A stretch of 64,000 nt of DNA from Streptomyces sp. HPF1205 (GCF_020400825.1 NZ_JAINVH010000004.1:124001-188000), one strand, 5' to 3'. Shown: positions 18,058 to 27,417, counted from the stretch's first letter. The notes: generated by a model from the letters alone, not told the origin. Translations and numbers: made by a program.

Positions 18058-19014
18058 TCACTCCCCGTAGCCGGCCAGGGCCGCCACGGCCGCGTCCCGC
18101 GCCTGCGCGGCCAGCGCGGCGGGCGCAACGATCCGGCCGTCCCGGCCGAGCCGCAGCGCGAGGCGGCGCAGCGACCCGGGGTCGGGGGTGCGCAGGGTGA
18201 TCCGCATACCGCCGTCCGGCAGTTCCTCGGCGCTGTCGTGCGGGTAGTACTCGGCCACCCAGCGGCCGCCGGGGCCGACCTCGATCACCACCTCGGGGTC
18301 GTCGCCGGCCGGCTGCACCAGTCCCTGGGACAGGTCGCGCGGCTCGATGCGCGGCGGGTCGGACGGCGCGTCCAGCAGGCGGATCTCGGCGACCCGGTCA
18401 AGCCGGAAGGTGCGGCGGTCCTCCGAGAGCCGGCACCAGCCCTCCACGTAGGTGTGGCCGACGGCGAACAGGCGGATCGGGTCGACCTCACGTTCGGTCA
18501 GCGTGTCGCGGGCCGGGGAGTAGTAGCGCATCCACAGCCGGCGGCGCTCGGTGATCGCGCGGTCCACGGTGGCGAAGACGCTCCCCTCGGACTCGAAGGT
18601 GACCGACAGCCGGCCGCTGACGGCGGCGGCCTCGCCCGCGGCCTCCTCCAGTTTGGCGCCGGCCCGCCGCAGCGCCTCGCGGTCGCTGTCGCGCAGGCCG
18701 GGCAGGTTGGCCACGGCCCGGGCGGCGACCAGCAGCGCGGTGGCCTCGTCGGCGGCCAGCCGCAGCGGCTGCGCCACGTCGTCGGCGGTGCCGGGGTTGT
18801 GCCACCAGATGCGCTCGCCGTCGGTGTCGATGTCCAGCAGGTCGCCGCCGCGGAAGCTGGTGCCGCACAGCGGCAGCACGTTGAGGTCGCCGATCAGCTC
18901 CGCCTCGGTCACGCCGAAGGCGCGCGCCACGTCGCTGACCCGAGCCCCCGGCCGCTCCCGCAGATACGTCACCAGGGACAGCATCCGCCGGGTCTGGTCG
19001 ATCGCGTTGCTCAC
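18058..19014 (-). CDS. pafC: WYL-domain transcriptional regulator PafC
   Basis: 318 residues from a GTG at 19014 with a strong AAGGAGG ribosome binding site. The N-terminal winged helix (IDQTRRMLSLVTYLRERPGARVSDVARAFGVTEAELIGDLNVL) is followed by the WYL domain (RRLWMRYYSPARDTLTEREVDPIRLFAVGHTYVEGWC) and a C-terminal WCX extension. In mycobacteria PafB and PafC act as a pair that activates LexA-independent DNA-damage genes, possibly on sensing a nucleic-acid ligand through the WYL domain. pafB lies 40 bp upstream. Confidence 0.92.
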   Translation of the reverse strand: MSNAIDQTRRMLSLVTYLRERPGARVSDVARAFGVTEAELIGDLNVLPLCGTSFRGGDLLDIDTDGERIWWHNPGTADDVAQPLRLAADEATALLVAARAVANLPGLRDSDREALRRAGAKLEEAAGEAAAVSGRLSVTFESEGSVFATVDRAITERRRLWMRYYSPARDTLTEREVDPIRLFAVGHTYVEGWCRLSEDRRTFRLDRVAEIRLLDAPSDPPRIEPRDLSQGLVQPAGDDPEVVIEVGPGGRWVAEYYPHDSAEELPDGGMRITLRTPDPGSLRRLALRLGRDGRIVAPAALAAQARDAAVAALAGYGE

Positions 19015-19054
19015 TTCGCCTCCTTCACGCCCGCGCCCCTCATGCCCGGCCCCC

Positions 19055-19996
19055 TCAGCCCTTCGCCACCGCACGCAGCCGGTCCAGGACCTCGGCGCGC
19101 AGCTCGTCGGGGGCCAGCACCACCACGTCGGGCCCGAACTCGGCGAGCCAGGCGTCCAGGCCGTGGCCGTAGGGGACCTCCAGCTCGTCCCAGTCGGCGT
19201 CGACGGGGGTGGTGGTCACCGCGCGGGCCCGCAGCGGGTAGCCGCTGTCGCGGCGCAGCCGGATCCGGGCGGTGGCCGCGGTGGCGCCCTCGCCCGCCCA
19301 GCGGGCCACGGCCTCGCGTACGTCGACGTGGTCGGGCACCTGGACGGTGAAGGCGCCTCGGGCGCGGACCCGGCCGGTGATCCGGGACAGCCGGAAGACC
19401 CGCACGGCGCCGCGGTCGCGGTCGTGTCCCGCCATGTACCAGTGGCCGCGCCAGCACTCCAGTGCCCACGGCTCGACCAGCCGCGGCTCGGGGCGCACCG
19501 CGTTGGCCTTGCGGTAGTCGAAGGCGACCGCCCGGCGCTCCCGGGTGGCCAGCATCAGCGGCTCGAAGGCCGGCTCGGGGGCGGGGATGCGCGGCTCCAG
19601 CGCGCTCGTGGCGTCCTCGTACGGGACGCCGGCCGCGCGCAGCTTCTGCAGTGCCCCGCTGGCCGCCTCGGCGAGCCGGGCCTGCTGCCAGACCTTGGCG
19701 GCCAGGGCGAGCGCGGCGGCCTCCTCCGGGTCGAGCGCGATGTCCGGCAGGCGGTTGCGGTCGCTGCGGGCGAGGTAGCCGAACTCGCCGTCGAGGTTCT
19801 CGACCGTGTCGATGACCAGGCCGAGTTCGCGCAGGTCGTCCTTGTCGCGCTCGAACATCCGGTTGAAGGCGTCGTCGGAGGTGACCTCGTGGTAGGCCTC
19901 GATGGACTCCCGCAGCTCCTTCTTGGTGACCGGCCGCCGGGTGTTCATCAGGCACAGCGCCAGGTTCATCAGCCGTTCGGCCTTGGCAATCGCCAT
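19055..19996 (-). CDS. pafB: WYL-domain transcriptional regulator PafB
   Basis: 313 residues. The N-terminal helix-turn-helix region reads ERLMNLALCLMNTRRPVTKKELRESIEAYHE, the middle contains the WYL core (ATRERRAVAFDYRKANA, then RLVEPWALECWRGHWYMAGHDRDRG), and the C-terminus is the WCX domain (DELEVPYGHGLDAWLAEFGPDVVVLAP). It is the partner of PafC. The pair is genetically linked to the Pup-proteasome genes throughout actinobacteria, but in mycobacteria it acts in the DNA-damage response rather than in proteolysis itself. Confidence 0.93.
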   Translation of the reverse strand: MAIAKAERLMNLALCLMNTRRPVTKKELRESIEAYHEVTSDDAFNRMFERDKDDLRELGLVIDTVENLDGEFGYLARSDRNRLPDIALDPEEAAALALAAKVWQQARLAEAASGALQKLRAAGVPYEDATSALEPRIPAPEPAFEPLMLATRERRAVAFDYRKANAVRPEPRLVEPWALECWRGHWYMAGHDRDRGAVRVFRLSRITGRVRARGAFTVQVPDHVDVREAVARWAGEGATAATARIRLRRDSGYPLRARAVTTTPVDADWDELEVPYGHGLDAWLAEFGPDVVVLAPDELRAEVLDRLRAVAKG

Positions 19997-20059
19997 CCCG
20001 CACCCTTCGTCTCCGCCCTCGATCGCCGACCGTACCGCTCCCGGCCGCCCAACGGAAAA

Positions 20060-20094
20060 CCCGAAGGCCCCGGCGGATCGCCGGGGCCTTCGGG
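20060..20094 (-). terminator. intrinsic terminator of the FKBP gene
   Basis: A perfect 16-bp stem (20060-20075 with 20079-20094) and a GAT loop lie 17 bp beyond the FKBP stop codon, with GTTTTCC following on the minus strand. Confidence 0.9.
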
Positions 20095-20110
20095 TCGCGG
20101 GTGGACCCGG

Positions 20111-20482
20111 TCAGACGGAGACCAGGTCGCAGACGAAGATCAGCGTCTCGCCGGGGGCGATCTTGCCGCCGGCGCCGCGGTCGCCGTACGCGAGGTGCGC
20201 GGGGATGGTCAGCTGGCGGCGGCCGCCGACCTTCATGCCCTGCACGCCCTGGTCCCAGCCGGCGATGACCTGCCCGGCGCCGAGCTGGAACTGCAGCGGG
20301 GTGCCCCGGTTCCAGCTCGCGTCGAACTCCTCGCCGGTGGAGAAGGACACGCCGACGTAGTGCACGGAGACCATGTCACCGGCCTTCGCCGCCGGGCCGT
20401 CGCCCTCCCAGATGTCCTTGATCTCCAGATCGGCCGGGGGCTCGCCGCCCGGGAAGTCGACCTCGGGCTTGTCGATGCTCAC
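20111..20482 (-). CDS. FKBP-type peptidyl-prolyl cis-trans isomerase (cytoplasmic)
   Basis: 123 residues with a single FKBP domain: VSVHYVGVSFSTGEEFDASWNRGTPLQFQLGAGQVIAGWDQGVQGMKVGGRRQLTIPAHLAYG carries the conserved Tyr, Phe, Asp, Val-Ile, Trp and Tyr residues of the active site. There is no signal peptide. It should catalyse proline isomerisation during folding in the cytoplasm. The GTG start at 20482 has GAGGAG 6-7 bases upstream. It lies 58 bp from the lipoprotein FKBP gene on the same strand and is followed by a strong terminator. Confidence 0.95.
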   Translation of the reverse strand: MSIDKPEVDFPGGEPPADLEIKDIWEGDGPAAKAGDMVSVHYVGVSFSTGEEFDASWNRGTPLQFQLGAGQVIAGWDQGVQGMKVGGRRQLTIPAHLAYGDRGAGGKIAPGETLIFVCDLVSV

Positions 20483-20540
20483 GTGATGCTCCTCGTGGTG
20501 GTGCGGGCAACCGGGACAGTCTTCCAGACCGGGCCGGGCC

Positions 20541-21554
20541 TCAGAGAACGGCCAGGATGTCCAGGCAGAACACGAGGGTGGAGTTGGCCGGGATGCCGTT
20601 GTTGGCCTGGCTGCCGTAGGCCAGGTCGGGCGGGGTGACGAGCATGACCCGGCTGCCGACCTTCTTGCCGGCCAGGCCCTGCTGCCAGCCCTTGATCAGC
20701 TGGGCCAGCGGGAAGGCGGCGAGCTGGCCGGTCTTGTAGCTGGAGTCGAACTCCTTGCCGGTGGTCCACAGGACGCCCTTGTACTGCAGCAGCAGGGTGT
20801 CGGTGGCCTTGACCGCCGGGCCGTCGCCCTCCAGGACGTAGTTCGCGACGAGCTTGGTGGGGGCCTTGCCCTTGGGCACGGTGATGGCCGGGGGCTTGCC
20901 GTCGGTGTTGGTGCCGACCTTGGGCAGGCTCGCGTCGCTCTGCGCGACGGGCTTGCCGTTGGCGCTGCTCTTGCCGTTGAAGCGGTTGAGGACGTCGACG
21001 ACGAAGACGATGGTGTCGGTGCCCTTGATGCCGGCCTGGGCGTTGCCGGAGCTGCCGTAGCCGAGAGCGGGCGGGATGGCCAGCTCGACCCGGCTCTTGA
21101 CCTTCTGCCCGACCATGCCCTGGTCCCAGCCGGGGATGACCTTGCCCTCGCCGATCACGTTGGTGTACGGGGCGCGTCCGAAGGAGGTGTCGAAGACCTT
21201 GGCGGTGGACCAGATCTGGCCCAGGTAGTTCACCTGGATGTAGTCACCGGCGGCGATCTTCGGGCCGTCCCCCTGGATCACCGTCTTGACGGCGAGGTCC
21301 GTGGACGGGGTGCCGGTGCCCTTGGCGACGGTCGGCTTCTGGTTGAAGCCGGTGCCGCCGGTGATCGCGGGCACGGGCCCGCTCACGATCTTCGCGGACG
21401 GGCTGGCCGAGGGCGTCGGCGTGCCGGACGGGCTCTGCGAGGAGCCGGACGGCGACGGCGAGGAGGCCGAGTCGCTCTTCTTGTCGTTGCTGCCGCAGCC
21501 CGCGGCTGTCAGCAGAAGAGCGGGTACGGCGGCGAGTACGGAGCGACGGCGCAC
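20541..21554 (-). CDS. lipoprotein with two FKBP-type prolyl isomerase domains
   Basis: 337 residues. Signal peptide and lipobox TAAGC (about residues 16-20) indicate a surface lipoprotein. A Ser/Pro-rich spacer leads to FKBP domain 1 (about 90-190; IQVNYLGQIWSTAKVFDTSF and VIPGWDQGMVGQKVKSRVELAIPPALGYG). Domain 2 (about 235-337; LLLQYKGVLWTTGKEFDSSY and LIKGWQQGLAGKKVGSRVMLVTPPDLAYG) is more diverged, with Gln-Gln for Asp-Gln. It should help fold exported proteins outside the membrane. GAGGAAG precedes the GTG start. It lies 81 bp from the pafA stop and may share a transcript with pafA. Confidence 0.93.
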   Translation of the reverse strand: MRRRSVLAAVPALLLTAAGCGSNDKKSDSASSPSPSGSSQSPSGTPTPSASPSAKIVSGPVPAITGGTGFNQKPTVAKGTGTPSTDLAVKTVIQGDGPKIAAGDYIQVNYLGQIWSTAKVFDTSFGRAPYTNVIGEGKVIPGWDQGMVGQKVKSRVELAIPPALGYGSSGNAQAGIKGTDTIVFVVDVLNRFNGKSSANGKPVAQSDASLPKVGTNTDGKPPAITVPKGKAPTKLVANYVLEGDGPAVKATDTLLLQYKGVLWTTGKEFDSSYKTGQLAAFPLAQLIKGWQQGLAGKKVGSRVMLVTPPDLAYGSQANNGIPANSTLVFCLDILAVL

Positions 21555-21635
21555 GGAGTCTTCCTCGTTGGGTCGGGTGCGGGGCGGTGGGGTCGGCTGT
21601 GCCGCCCCACACCCTACGGGGTGCCGTACCCCTGG

Positions 21636-22997
21636 TCACATACCGGCGATCAGCTTCTCGACACGGTCGTCCACCGAACGGAAGGGGTCCTTGCACAGCA
21701 CCGTCCGCTGTGCCTGGTCGTTGAGCTTGAGGTGCACCCAGTCGACGGTGAAGTCGCGGCGCTGCTCCTGCGCCCGGCGGATGAAGTCGCCGCGCAGCCG
21801 GGCCCTGGTGGTCTGCGGGGGCACCGACTTGGCCTCGAAGATCTTCAGGTCGCTGCAGATCCGCTTGGCCTGGCCCTTGCGCTCCAGCAGGTAGTACAGC
21901 CCGCGGCGGCGGTGGATGTCGTGGTACGCGAGGTCTATCTGGGCGACCCGGGGGTGGGACATCGTGATGTTGTCCCGGTTCCGGTATCGCTCGATCAGGT
22001 GGTATTTCATCACCCAGTCGATCTCGGTGCCGACCTTGGACAGGTCCCCGGTGCCGATGGCGTCCAGGGTGCGGCCCCACAGCTCCAGCACCTGGTCGAT
22101 CACGCCGGTGCGGATGCCGCGGCGCTCGCAGAACTCCACTGCCTTGGAGTAGTACTCCTGCTGGATGTCCAGGGCGGAGGCCTCGCGGCCGGAGGCGAGC
22201 CTGACCTTGCGGCGGCCGGTGATGTCGTGGCTGACCTCGCGGATGGCCCGGATCGGGTTCTCCAGGGTGAGGTCGCGCATCACGGTGCCGGCCTCGATCA
22301 TGCGCAGCACCAGGTCGGTGGCGCCGACCTTGAGCAGCATGGTGGTCTCGGACATGTTGGAGTCGCCGACGATGACGTGCAGCCGCCGGTACCGCTCGGC
22401 GTCGGCGTGCGGTTCGTCCCTGGTGTTGATGATGGGGCGGGAGCGGGTGGTCGCCGAGCTGACGCCCTCCCAGATGTGCTCGGCCCGCTGGCTCACGCAG
22501 TAGACCGCGCCGCGCGGGGTCTGCAGCACCTTGCCCGCGCCGCACAGAAGCTGCCGGGTGACGAGGAAGGGAATGAGGATGTCCGCCAGCCGGGAGAATT
22601 CCCCGTGCCGGGCCACCAGGTAATTCTCGTGGCATCCGTAGGAGTTGCCGGCCGAGTCGGTGTTGTTCTTGAACAGGTACACGTCGCCCGCGATGCCCTC
22701 CTCGTGCAGGCGCCGCTCGGCGTCCACCAGGAGCCCTTCGAGGATGCGCTCGCCGGCCTTGTCGTGCGTGACGAGTTCGGTGACGTTGTCGCACTCCGGG
22801 GTGGCGTACTCCGGGTGCGAGCCCACGTCGAGGTAGAGGCGGGCCCCGTTGCGCAGGAAGACATTGCTGCTGCGGCCCCATGACACGACACGGCGGAAGA
22901 GGTACCGCGCCACCTCGTCAGGCGACAGACGCCGCTGTCCCCTGAACGTACATGTGACGCCGTACTCGTTCTCCAGCCCGAAAATGCGGCGGTCCAT
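21636..22997 (-). CDS. pafA: Pup-protein ligase PafA
   Basis: 453 residues, the usual PafA length. The carboxylate-amine ligase core begins [16 protein letters not shown], where Glu9 is an ATP/Mg ligand, and continues with [16 protein letters not shown] (containing the catalytic Asp) and the nucleotide-binding [19 protein letters not shown]. It joins the C-terminal glutamate of deamidated Pup to lysines of target proteins. TAATGT 6 bases before the ATG overlaps the stop codon of the upstream MFS gene; with no Shine-Dalgarno, pafA looks leaderless and independently transcribed. Confidence 0.97.
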   Translation of the reverse strand: MDRRIFGLENEYGVTCTFRGQRRLSPDEVARYLFRRVVSWGRSSNVFLRNGARLYLDVGSHPEYATPECDNVTELVTHDKAGERILEGLLVDAERRLHEEGIAGDVYLFKNNTDSAGNSYGCHENYLVARHGEFSRLADILIPFLVTRQLLCGAGKVLQTPRGAVYCVSQRAEHIWEGVSSATTRSRPIINTRDEPHADAERYRRLHVIVGDSNMSETTMLLKVGATDLVLRMIEAGTVMRDLTLENPIRAIREVSHDITGRRKVRLASGREASALDIQQEYYSKAVEFCERRGIRTGVIDQVLELWGRTLDAIGTGDLSKVGTEIDWVMKYHLIERYRNRDNITMSHPRVAQIDLAYHDIHRRRGLYYLLERKGQAKRICSDLKIFEAKSVPPQTTRARLRGDFIRRAQEQRRDFTVDWVHLKLNDQAQRTVLCKDPFRSVDDRVEKLIAGM

Positions 22998-23003
22998 GTC
23001 TGA

Positions 23004-23009
23004 ACATTA
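23004..23009 (-). promoter_or_regulatory. -10 element (TAATGT) of the pafA promoter, overlapping the MFS stop codon
   Basis: TAATGT ends 6 bases before the pafA ATG. Its first three bases are the TAA stop of the upstream transporter gene. Confidence 0.5.
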
Positions 23010-24254
23010 CGCCCGATGCGTGGTGCTGAAACGGGGTTCGACCGCTCCGTTTCGATCTTTTTCCGGCTGCTTTCCGAGGTTTGGATCCGTCAGGATTCGG
23101 CCGGTGGCCACCAGTACGACGGCGGCCGCGGCCCCGCCCGCGGCGGCCACGGCGAATCCGGCGGAGGTCCCGCCGTGTTGGGCGGCCAGGCCGGCGGTCG
23201 CGGTTCCCCCGGCCGCGCCCACGCCGATCGCGGTGACCACCCAGGAGAACGCCTCGGTCACCGTACCGGCCGGAGCGTGCCGGTCCACGACCAGGAACGC
23301 GCAGGCCAGGGTGGGTGCGAGGAAGAAACCGGCCAGCCCGGCGAGCAGGGCCATCCAGGGCACGCCGGGGGTCAGCGGGAGTGGCGAGTAGCACACCGCG
23401 AGGGCCAGCGACAGGGCCGTCAGCCGCCGCTCGGGGGCACCGGCCCAGTGCCGGGCGCCGTAGAGCAGGCCGCCCGCCAGGGCGCCGGCGCCGTTGGCGG
23501 CCAGTACCCAGGCGGCGACCGGCCCGCCGCCGTGCGCGTCCCCGTAGGCCACCGCGGCGAGCGAGATCGCGCCGAGCGCGATCCCGACGAAGAAGCAGGC
23601 GCACAGGAGTACGGCGAGGCCGCGCGAGCGCAGGGCGCCCAGCCAGTGCGCGGCCCGCTCCTGGGCGCGCCACTGGCGCGAGGGCCGGGCGGTGACCACG
23701 ACGAGGGTCCCGGCGACACCGAGCAGTCCGGTGAGGACCACGGCGGCGGCCTCGGAGGCGGCGGCCACGGCGAGCGAGACCAGCAGCGGCCCGGCGGTGA
23801 ACAGCACCTCCTGGGCCGCGGCGTCCAGGGCGTACGCCTTCTGCACCCGGTCGGGCGTGCGCAGCACGTCGGGCCACAGGGCGCGCAGGCCGCCCTCGAG
23901 CGGCGGCGTGGCGATCCCGGCCAGCGCCACGGCGGCCGCGGCCAGGGGCGCCGGGCGCGGCCCCACGGCCGCCAGCAGGGCGAAGCCCGCCGCCGAGCAC
24001 AGCGCGGCCGCGGCCATCACCCGGGGCTGCCCGCGCCGGTCCACGGCCCGCCCGAGGACCGGCTGGCCCACCGCCACGGCCAGCCCGTACAGCGCCGACA
24101 GGCTCCCGGCCAGGCCGTATCCGGCGCCCTGCGCCCGCAGGAACAGCACGATCGCGAGCGCGGCCATGGCGTTGGGCAGCCGCCCCACCAGCGTCCCTGC
24201 GAGCAGCCGCGCGGCGTACGGCGTCCGCAGCAGGTCCCCGTACCCGCCGGCCAT
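23007..24254 (-). CDS. MFS transporter
   Basis: 415 residues from the ATG at 24254, preceded by GAGAGGGG. About 12 hydrophobic helices are visible. The segment VGQPVLGRAVDRRGQPRV between helices 2 and 3 is the major facilitator motif A region, and a longer polar loop near the middle (ARPSRQWRAQERAAHW) separates the two halves. The substrate is unknown; drug or metabolite export is likely for this type. It is divergent from the LacI gene, with a large palindrome between them, so it is probably that regulator's target. An upstream in-frame extension would overlap the LacI gene and is rejected. Confidence 0.9.
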   Translation of the reverse strand: MAGGYGDLLRTPYAARLLAGTLVGRLPNAMAALAIVLFLRAQGAGYGLAGSLSALYGLAVAVGQPVLGRAVDRRGQPRVMAAAALCSAAGFALLAAVGPRPAPLAAAAVALAGIATPPLEGGLRALWPDVLRTPDRVQKAYALDAAAQEVLFTAGPLLVSLAVAAASEAAAVVLTGLLGVAGTLVVVTARPSRQWRAQERAAHWLGALRSRGLAVLLCACFFVGIALGAISLAAVAYGDAHGGGPVAAWVLAANGAGALAGGLLYGARHWAGAPERRLTALSLALAVCYSPLPLTPGVPWMALLAGLAGFFLAPTLACAFLVVDRHAPAGTVTEAFSWVVTAIGVGAAGGTATAGLAAQHGGTSAGFAVAAAGGAAAAVVLVATGRILTDPNLGKQPEKDRNGAVEPRFSTTHRA

Positions 24255-24286
24255 CGCGACCCCTCTCCCGCACCCGCTCGCAGTTT

Positions 24287-24312
24287 TACGTATAACGTCG
24301 ACGTCATACGTA
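24287..24312. promoter_or_regulatory. near-perfect 26-bp palindrome, likely LacI-family operator
   Basis: The 26-bp sequence starts TACGTATAACGTC and ends GACGTCATACGTA; only one symmetric pair mismatches. It is centred on GTCGAC, 33 bp before the MFS start, between divergent MFS and LacI genes. LacI-family regulators typically bind such even palindromes with a central CG. Confidence 0.8.
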
Positions 24313-24381
24313 CCATGGCGCGAGCCGCCGGGTAAACCGCCCGGACCGCGGTACCGGACGCGAAGGAAGGCGGAGGAGCCG

Positions 24382-24507
24382 ATGGGGCACGAGGGGGCCG
24401 CGGGTACCGGGCGCGGGAGGGCCGGCGCGATGCCCGCGCGGGGCCGCCGCCGGGCACGCGCCGGGCACGCCGGACACGCCGTTCGCACCGGGGCGGGCGC
24501 GCGGTGA
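24382..24507 (+). CDS. possible small ORF translationally coupled to the LacI gene
   Basis: A 41-residue frame starts at ATG 24382 behind a strong GGAGG (24372-24376) and ends with a TGA that overlaps the GTG start of the LacI regulator (GTGA). The peptide is very basic and Gly/Ala-rich (GRGRAGAMPARGRRRARAGH), with no known domain. The LacI gene itself has only a weak ribosome binding site, so coupling is plausible. It could instead be an untranslated leader or reflect a mis-set LacI start. Confidence 0.35.
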   Translation: MGHEGAAGTGRGRAGAMPARGRRRARAGHAGHAVRTGAGAR

Positions 24508-25526
24508 GGAACGGCGGCGGGCCCACCTCGCGGGACGTGGCGCGGGCCGCGGGGGTGTCGCAGGCCACCGTGTCGCTGGTCCTCGGCGGCAAGTGGCGCG
24601 GACGGGTCTCGGAACGGACGGCGCAGACGGTACGGGACGCCGCCGGGGACCTGGGCTACCGGCCCAACCTGGCGGCGCGCAGCCTGCGGACCGGGCGGGC
24701 CGGGACCGCGCTTCTCGTGGTCCCGGCCCTCACGCACGAGTACTTCGCCCGTGTCTACACCGGGGCCGCCGCGGTGGCGGCCGAGCACGGCTTCGGGGTG
24801 GTGCTCTACCCGTCCCCCGCCGGTGTCGGGCCGGCCCGCGACCCCTTCGGCTCCGCGCGGGCCGCGATCGACGGGGTGCTCGCCTCCTCGATGGCCGCGG
24901 ACGCGCTCGCCGGGATCGGGGACGGGGGCCGCGCGGGCGGACTGCCCCTGGTGATGCTCGACAGCGATCCGGCGGCTCCGGGCGGCGCCCCCACCGTCAA
25001 CCTGGCGGTCGCCGACGGCATCCGCCAAATGGCCAGGCATCTGCTCGCGCTGGGCCACCGGCGCATCACGCACGTGGCCGGGGACGTGGACGCCTGGACC
25101 TTCCGCGTGCGGGCCCGGGCCGTGGCGGCCGAGCTGAGCGATGTCCCGGACGCGCTGACGCGCACCGTGCGGTGCGCGCTGGACGTCCAGGCGGCGCGTG
25201 AGGCCTCCTTCCGCGCGCTCACCGCGCCGGGGCCGCGCCCCACCGCCCTGCTGTGCGACGGGGACCTGCTGGCCGCGGGGGCCCTCAAGGCGGCGCGCAC
25301 GCTGGGCTTGCGAGTGCCGCGGGACCTGTCGGTGTCCGGCTTCGACGACCTGTCACTGGCCGGCGCGCTCGACCCCGAACTGACCACGGTCCGGCTGCCC
25401 GCCGAGGAGGTGGGCGCCGCCGGGATGGCGGCGCTCCTCAGGCTCCTCGACGGCGGACGGCCGGAATCGGGCGAGCTGCCGGTCCGCCTGGTGGTCCGGG
25501 GTTCCACCGGTCCGGCTCCCGGCTGA
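24504..25526 (+). CDS. LacI-family transcriptional regulator
   Basis: 340 residues from a GTG at 24504. The N-terminal helix-turn-helix and hinge read SRDVARAAGVSQATVSLVLG, then LGYRPNLAARSLRTG; the periplasmic-binding-like effector domain follows (residues 65-335), with the LACI-type VSGFDDLSLAGALDPELTTVRLP near the end. It should bind the palindrome at 24287-24312 and control the divergent MFS gene and itself. The effector is unknown. It lies between pafA and prcA, an arrangement I remember as conserved in Streptomyces, although no role in proteasome control is established. Confidence 0.93.
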   Translation: MRNGGGPTSRDVARAAGVSQATVSLVLGGKWRGRVSERTAQTVRDAAGDLGYRPNLAARSLRTGRAGTALLVVPALTHEYFARVYTGAAAVAAEHGFGVVLYPSPAGVGPARDPFGSARAAIDGVLASSMAADALAGIGDGGRAGGLPLVMLDSDPAAPGGAPTVNLAVADGIRQMARHLLALGHRRITHVAGDVDAWTFRVRARAVAAELSDVPDALTRTVRCALDVQAAREASFRALTAPGPRPTALLCDGDLLAAGALKAARTLGLRVPRDLSVSGFDDLSLAGALDPELTTVRLPAEEVGAAGMAALLRLLDGGRPESGELPVRLVVRGSTGPAPG

Positions 25527-25612
25527 CCCGGGCGGGCCCGCGCCGCACCGGCCGTGCCCCGGCCGGCCCGCCCTCCAGCAGACCGGCCGGCCGCGGGGCG
25601 GGCCGCCCGCCC

Positions 25613-26359
25613 CTACTCCTCCTCGTCGGACGGCTCGTCCGTCTTGGCCGTCGCCGCGCTCTCCGTCTCCAGCAGCCGGGAGAGCTGACGGCCCAGGACG
25701 CGCTTGAACTTGCGCTGCTGCGGCCGGGTGCGGTCGAGCACCGCCACTTCGAGCTGTTCCGCGGTCAGGGTGCGGTCCCCGCCGTTGGTGTCCCGGCTGA
25801 GCGACTCGACGGCCAGCGCGAGCGCCTCCGCCAGGGTCATCCCGTCCCGGTGCCGCTGGTCGAGGTAGCTGCCGATCTGGTCGGAGTTCCCGCCGACCGC
25901 GACCGCGCCGTGCTCGTCCACGATCGAGCCGTCGTGCGGCAGCCGGTAGATCTGGTCGTCCTCGGGGGCCGAACCGACCTCCGCGACGATCAGTTCGACC
26001 TCGTACGGCTTCTCGCCGACGCTGGAGAAGATCGTGCCCAGCGTCTGCGCGTAGACGTTGGCCAGGCCGCGGGCCGTCACGTCGTCGCGGTCGTACGTGA
26101 AGCCGCGCAGGTCGGCGTACCGCACGCCGCCGATCCGCAGGTTCTCGAACTCGTTGTACTTGCCGACCGCCGCGAAGGCGATCCGGTCGTAGATCTCGCT
26201 GACCTTGTGGAGGGCCCTGGACGGGTTCTCGGCGACGAACACGATGCCGTCGGTGTACTGGAGCACGACGACGCTGCGGCCACGCGCGATGCCCTTGCGG
26301 GCGTACTCGGCGCGGTCCGCCATGGCCTGCTGGGGCGAGACGTAAAAGGGCGTGGACAC
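25613..26359 (-). CDS. prcA: 20S proteasome alpha subunit PrcA
   Basis: 248 residues from a GTG at 26359. The N-terminal [27 protein letters not shown] is the alpha-subunit gating tail and H0 helix, followed by the NTN-hydrolase fold without a catalytic threonine ([40 protein letters not shown]). The C-terminal tail is acidic (TDEPSDEEE). Seven copies form each outer ring and dock ARC. prcB lies 104 bp upstream on the same strand, giving the usual prcBA order. Confidence 0.97.
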   Translation of the reverse strand: MSTPFYVSPQQAMADRAEYARKGIARGRSVVVLQYTDGIVFVAENPSRALHKVSEIYDRIAFAAVGKYNEFENLRIGGVRYADLRGFTYDRDDVTARGLANVYAQTLGTIFSSVGEKPYEVELIVAEVGSAPEDDQIYRLPHDGSIVDEHGAVAVGGNSDQIGSYLDQRHRDGMTLAEALALAVESLSRDTNGGDRTLTAEQLEVAVLDRTRPQQRKFKRVLGRQLSRLLETESAATAKTDEPSDEEE

Positions 26360-26463
26360 CGGCTAACCGTGCCTTTCTGCTGTCGGCGCCGCGAGGGGCG
26401 CTGCGGGAAGCGCTGAGGGGATCCGGGAGTGCCGAGCGGGCGCGCCGGGCGCCCGGCCGGTCG

Positions 26464-27312
26464 TCACAGCACCTCGGCCCTGGGTCCGTCGGGACTCTCC
26501 AGCCGCCCGTCGATCACCGCGCGGGCGATCTCGCCGACCTCGGCGTCGGGGAGCCGGCGGAAGCCGTCCTCGGTGATGACCGCGACCATCGGGAAGATCT
26601 TGCGGCTCAGGTCGGGGCCGCCGGTGGCCGAGTCGTCGTCGGCCGCGTCGTAGAGCGCCTGGACGATGGCGGTGACCAGCGCGCGCTCGGACAGGTCCGG
26701 GCGGTAGAGCTTCTTCAGCGCCCCGCGGGCGTAGACCGAGCCGGAGCCGGTGGCCGCGAAGCCCTGCTCCTCGCTGCGGCCGCCGGTCACATCGTAGGAG
26801 AAGATGCGGCCCTTCTCGCGCTCGGTGTCGTACCCCGCGAACAGCGGGACGACGGCCAGGCCCTGCAGGGCCATGCCCAGGTTGCCGCGGATCATGGTGG
26901 TCAGGCGGTTGGCCTTGCCCTCCAGGGACAGGGTCGCGCCCTCGATCTTCTCGTAGTGCTCCAGCTCCAGCTGGAAGAGCTTGACCATCTCCACGCCGAG
27001 GCCGGCCGTGCCGGCGAAGGCCACCGCGGAGTACTCGTCGGCCGGGAACACCTTCTCGATGTCGCGCTGTGCGATCACGTTGCCCATCGTCGCCCTGCGG
27101 TCACCGGCGAGGACGACGCCGCCCTCGAAGGTGGCGGCCACGATGGTGGTGCCGTGCGGCAGCTCCACGGCGCCCTTGACCGGCGGCAGCATCCGGTTGC
27201 CCGGCAGGAGCTGGGGCGAGTGCTCGCCCAGGAAGTCGATGAACGAGGACGAGCCGGGCGTCAGGAAGGCGGCCGGCAGACGCCCGGTGGTGCTACGAGT
27301 GTTGGCTTCCAC
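26464..27312 (-). CDS. prcB: 20S proteasome beta subunit PrcB
   Basis: 282 residues from a GTG at 27312, with AAGGAAA 5 bases upstream. A 54-residue propeptide ends at Gly54; autocleavage should expose Thr55 in [15 protein letters not shown] as the catalytic N-terminal nucleophile. Further conserved catalytic residues lie in GDRRAT (Asp, Arg) and the [18 protein letters not shown] lysine. This subunit forms the inner proteolytic rings. TAGGGT lies about 36 bases before the start. Confidence 0.97.
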   Translation of the reverse strand: MEANTRSTTGRLPAAFLTPGSSSFIDFLGEHSPQLLPGNRMLPPVKGAVELPHGTTIVAATFEGGVVLAGDRRATMGNVIAQRDIEKVFPADEYSAVAFAGTAGLGVEMVKLFQLELEHYEKIEGATLSLEGKANRLTTMIRGNLGMALQGLAVVPLFAGYDTEREKGRIFSYDVTGGRSEEQGFAATGSGSVYARGALKKLYRPDLSERALVTAIVQALYDAADDDSATGGPDLSRKIFPMVAVITEDGFRRLPDAEVGEIARAVIDGRLESPDGPRAEVL

Positions 27313-27347
27313 GCGTTTCCTTCCACACGATCATGAAGTCGGTACGG

Positions 27348-27353
27348 ACCCTA
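27348..27353 (-). promoter_or_regulatory. -10 element (TAGGGT) of a probable prcBA promoter
   Basis: GGTAGGGTCCG precedes prcB, with the hexamer about 35 bases from the start codon. It resembles the -10 regions found before pup and arc. No strong -35 is visible. Confidence 0.45.
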
Positions 27354-27373
27354 CCCATGGCCCGGAAATCCAT

Positions 27374-27402
27374 CCGCCCCGCGGTCCTGGGCCGCGGGGC
27401 GG
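27374..27402 (-). terminator. terminator hairpin between pup and prcB
   Basis: An 11-bp perfect stem (27374-27384 with 27392-27402) with a 7-base loop lies 16 bp beyond the pup stop codon. Confidence 0.75.
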
Positions 27403-27417
27403 GCTGGTGGGGTGCGG

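Noticed and set aside
24255..25073. Upstream in-frame extension of the MFS gene
   Set aside because: It lies antisense to the LacI gene and contains low-complexity Arg/Pro sequence; the first transmembrane helix follows ATG 24254.
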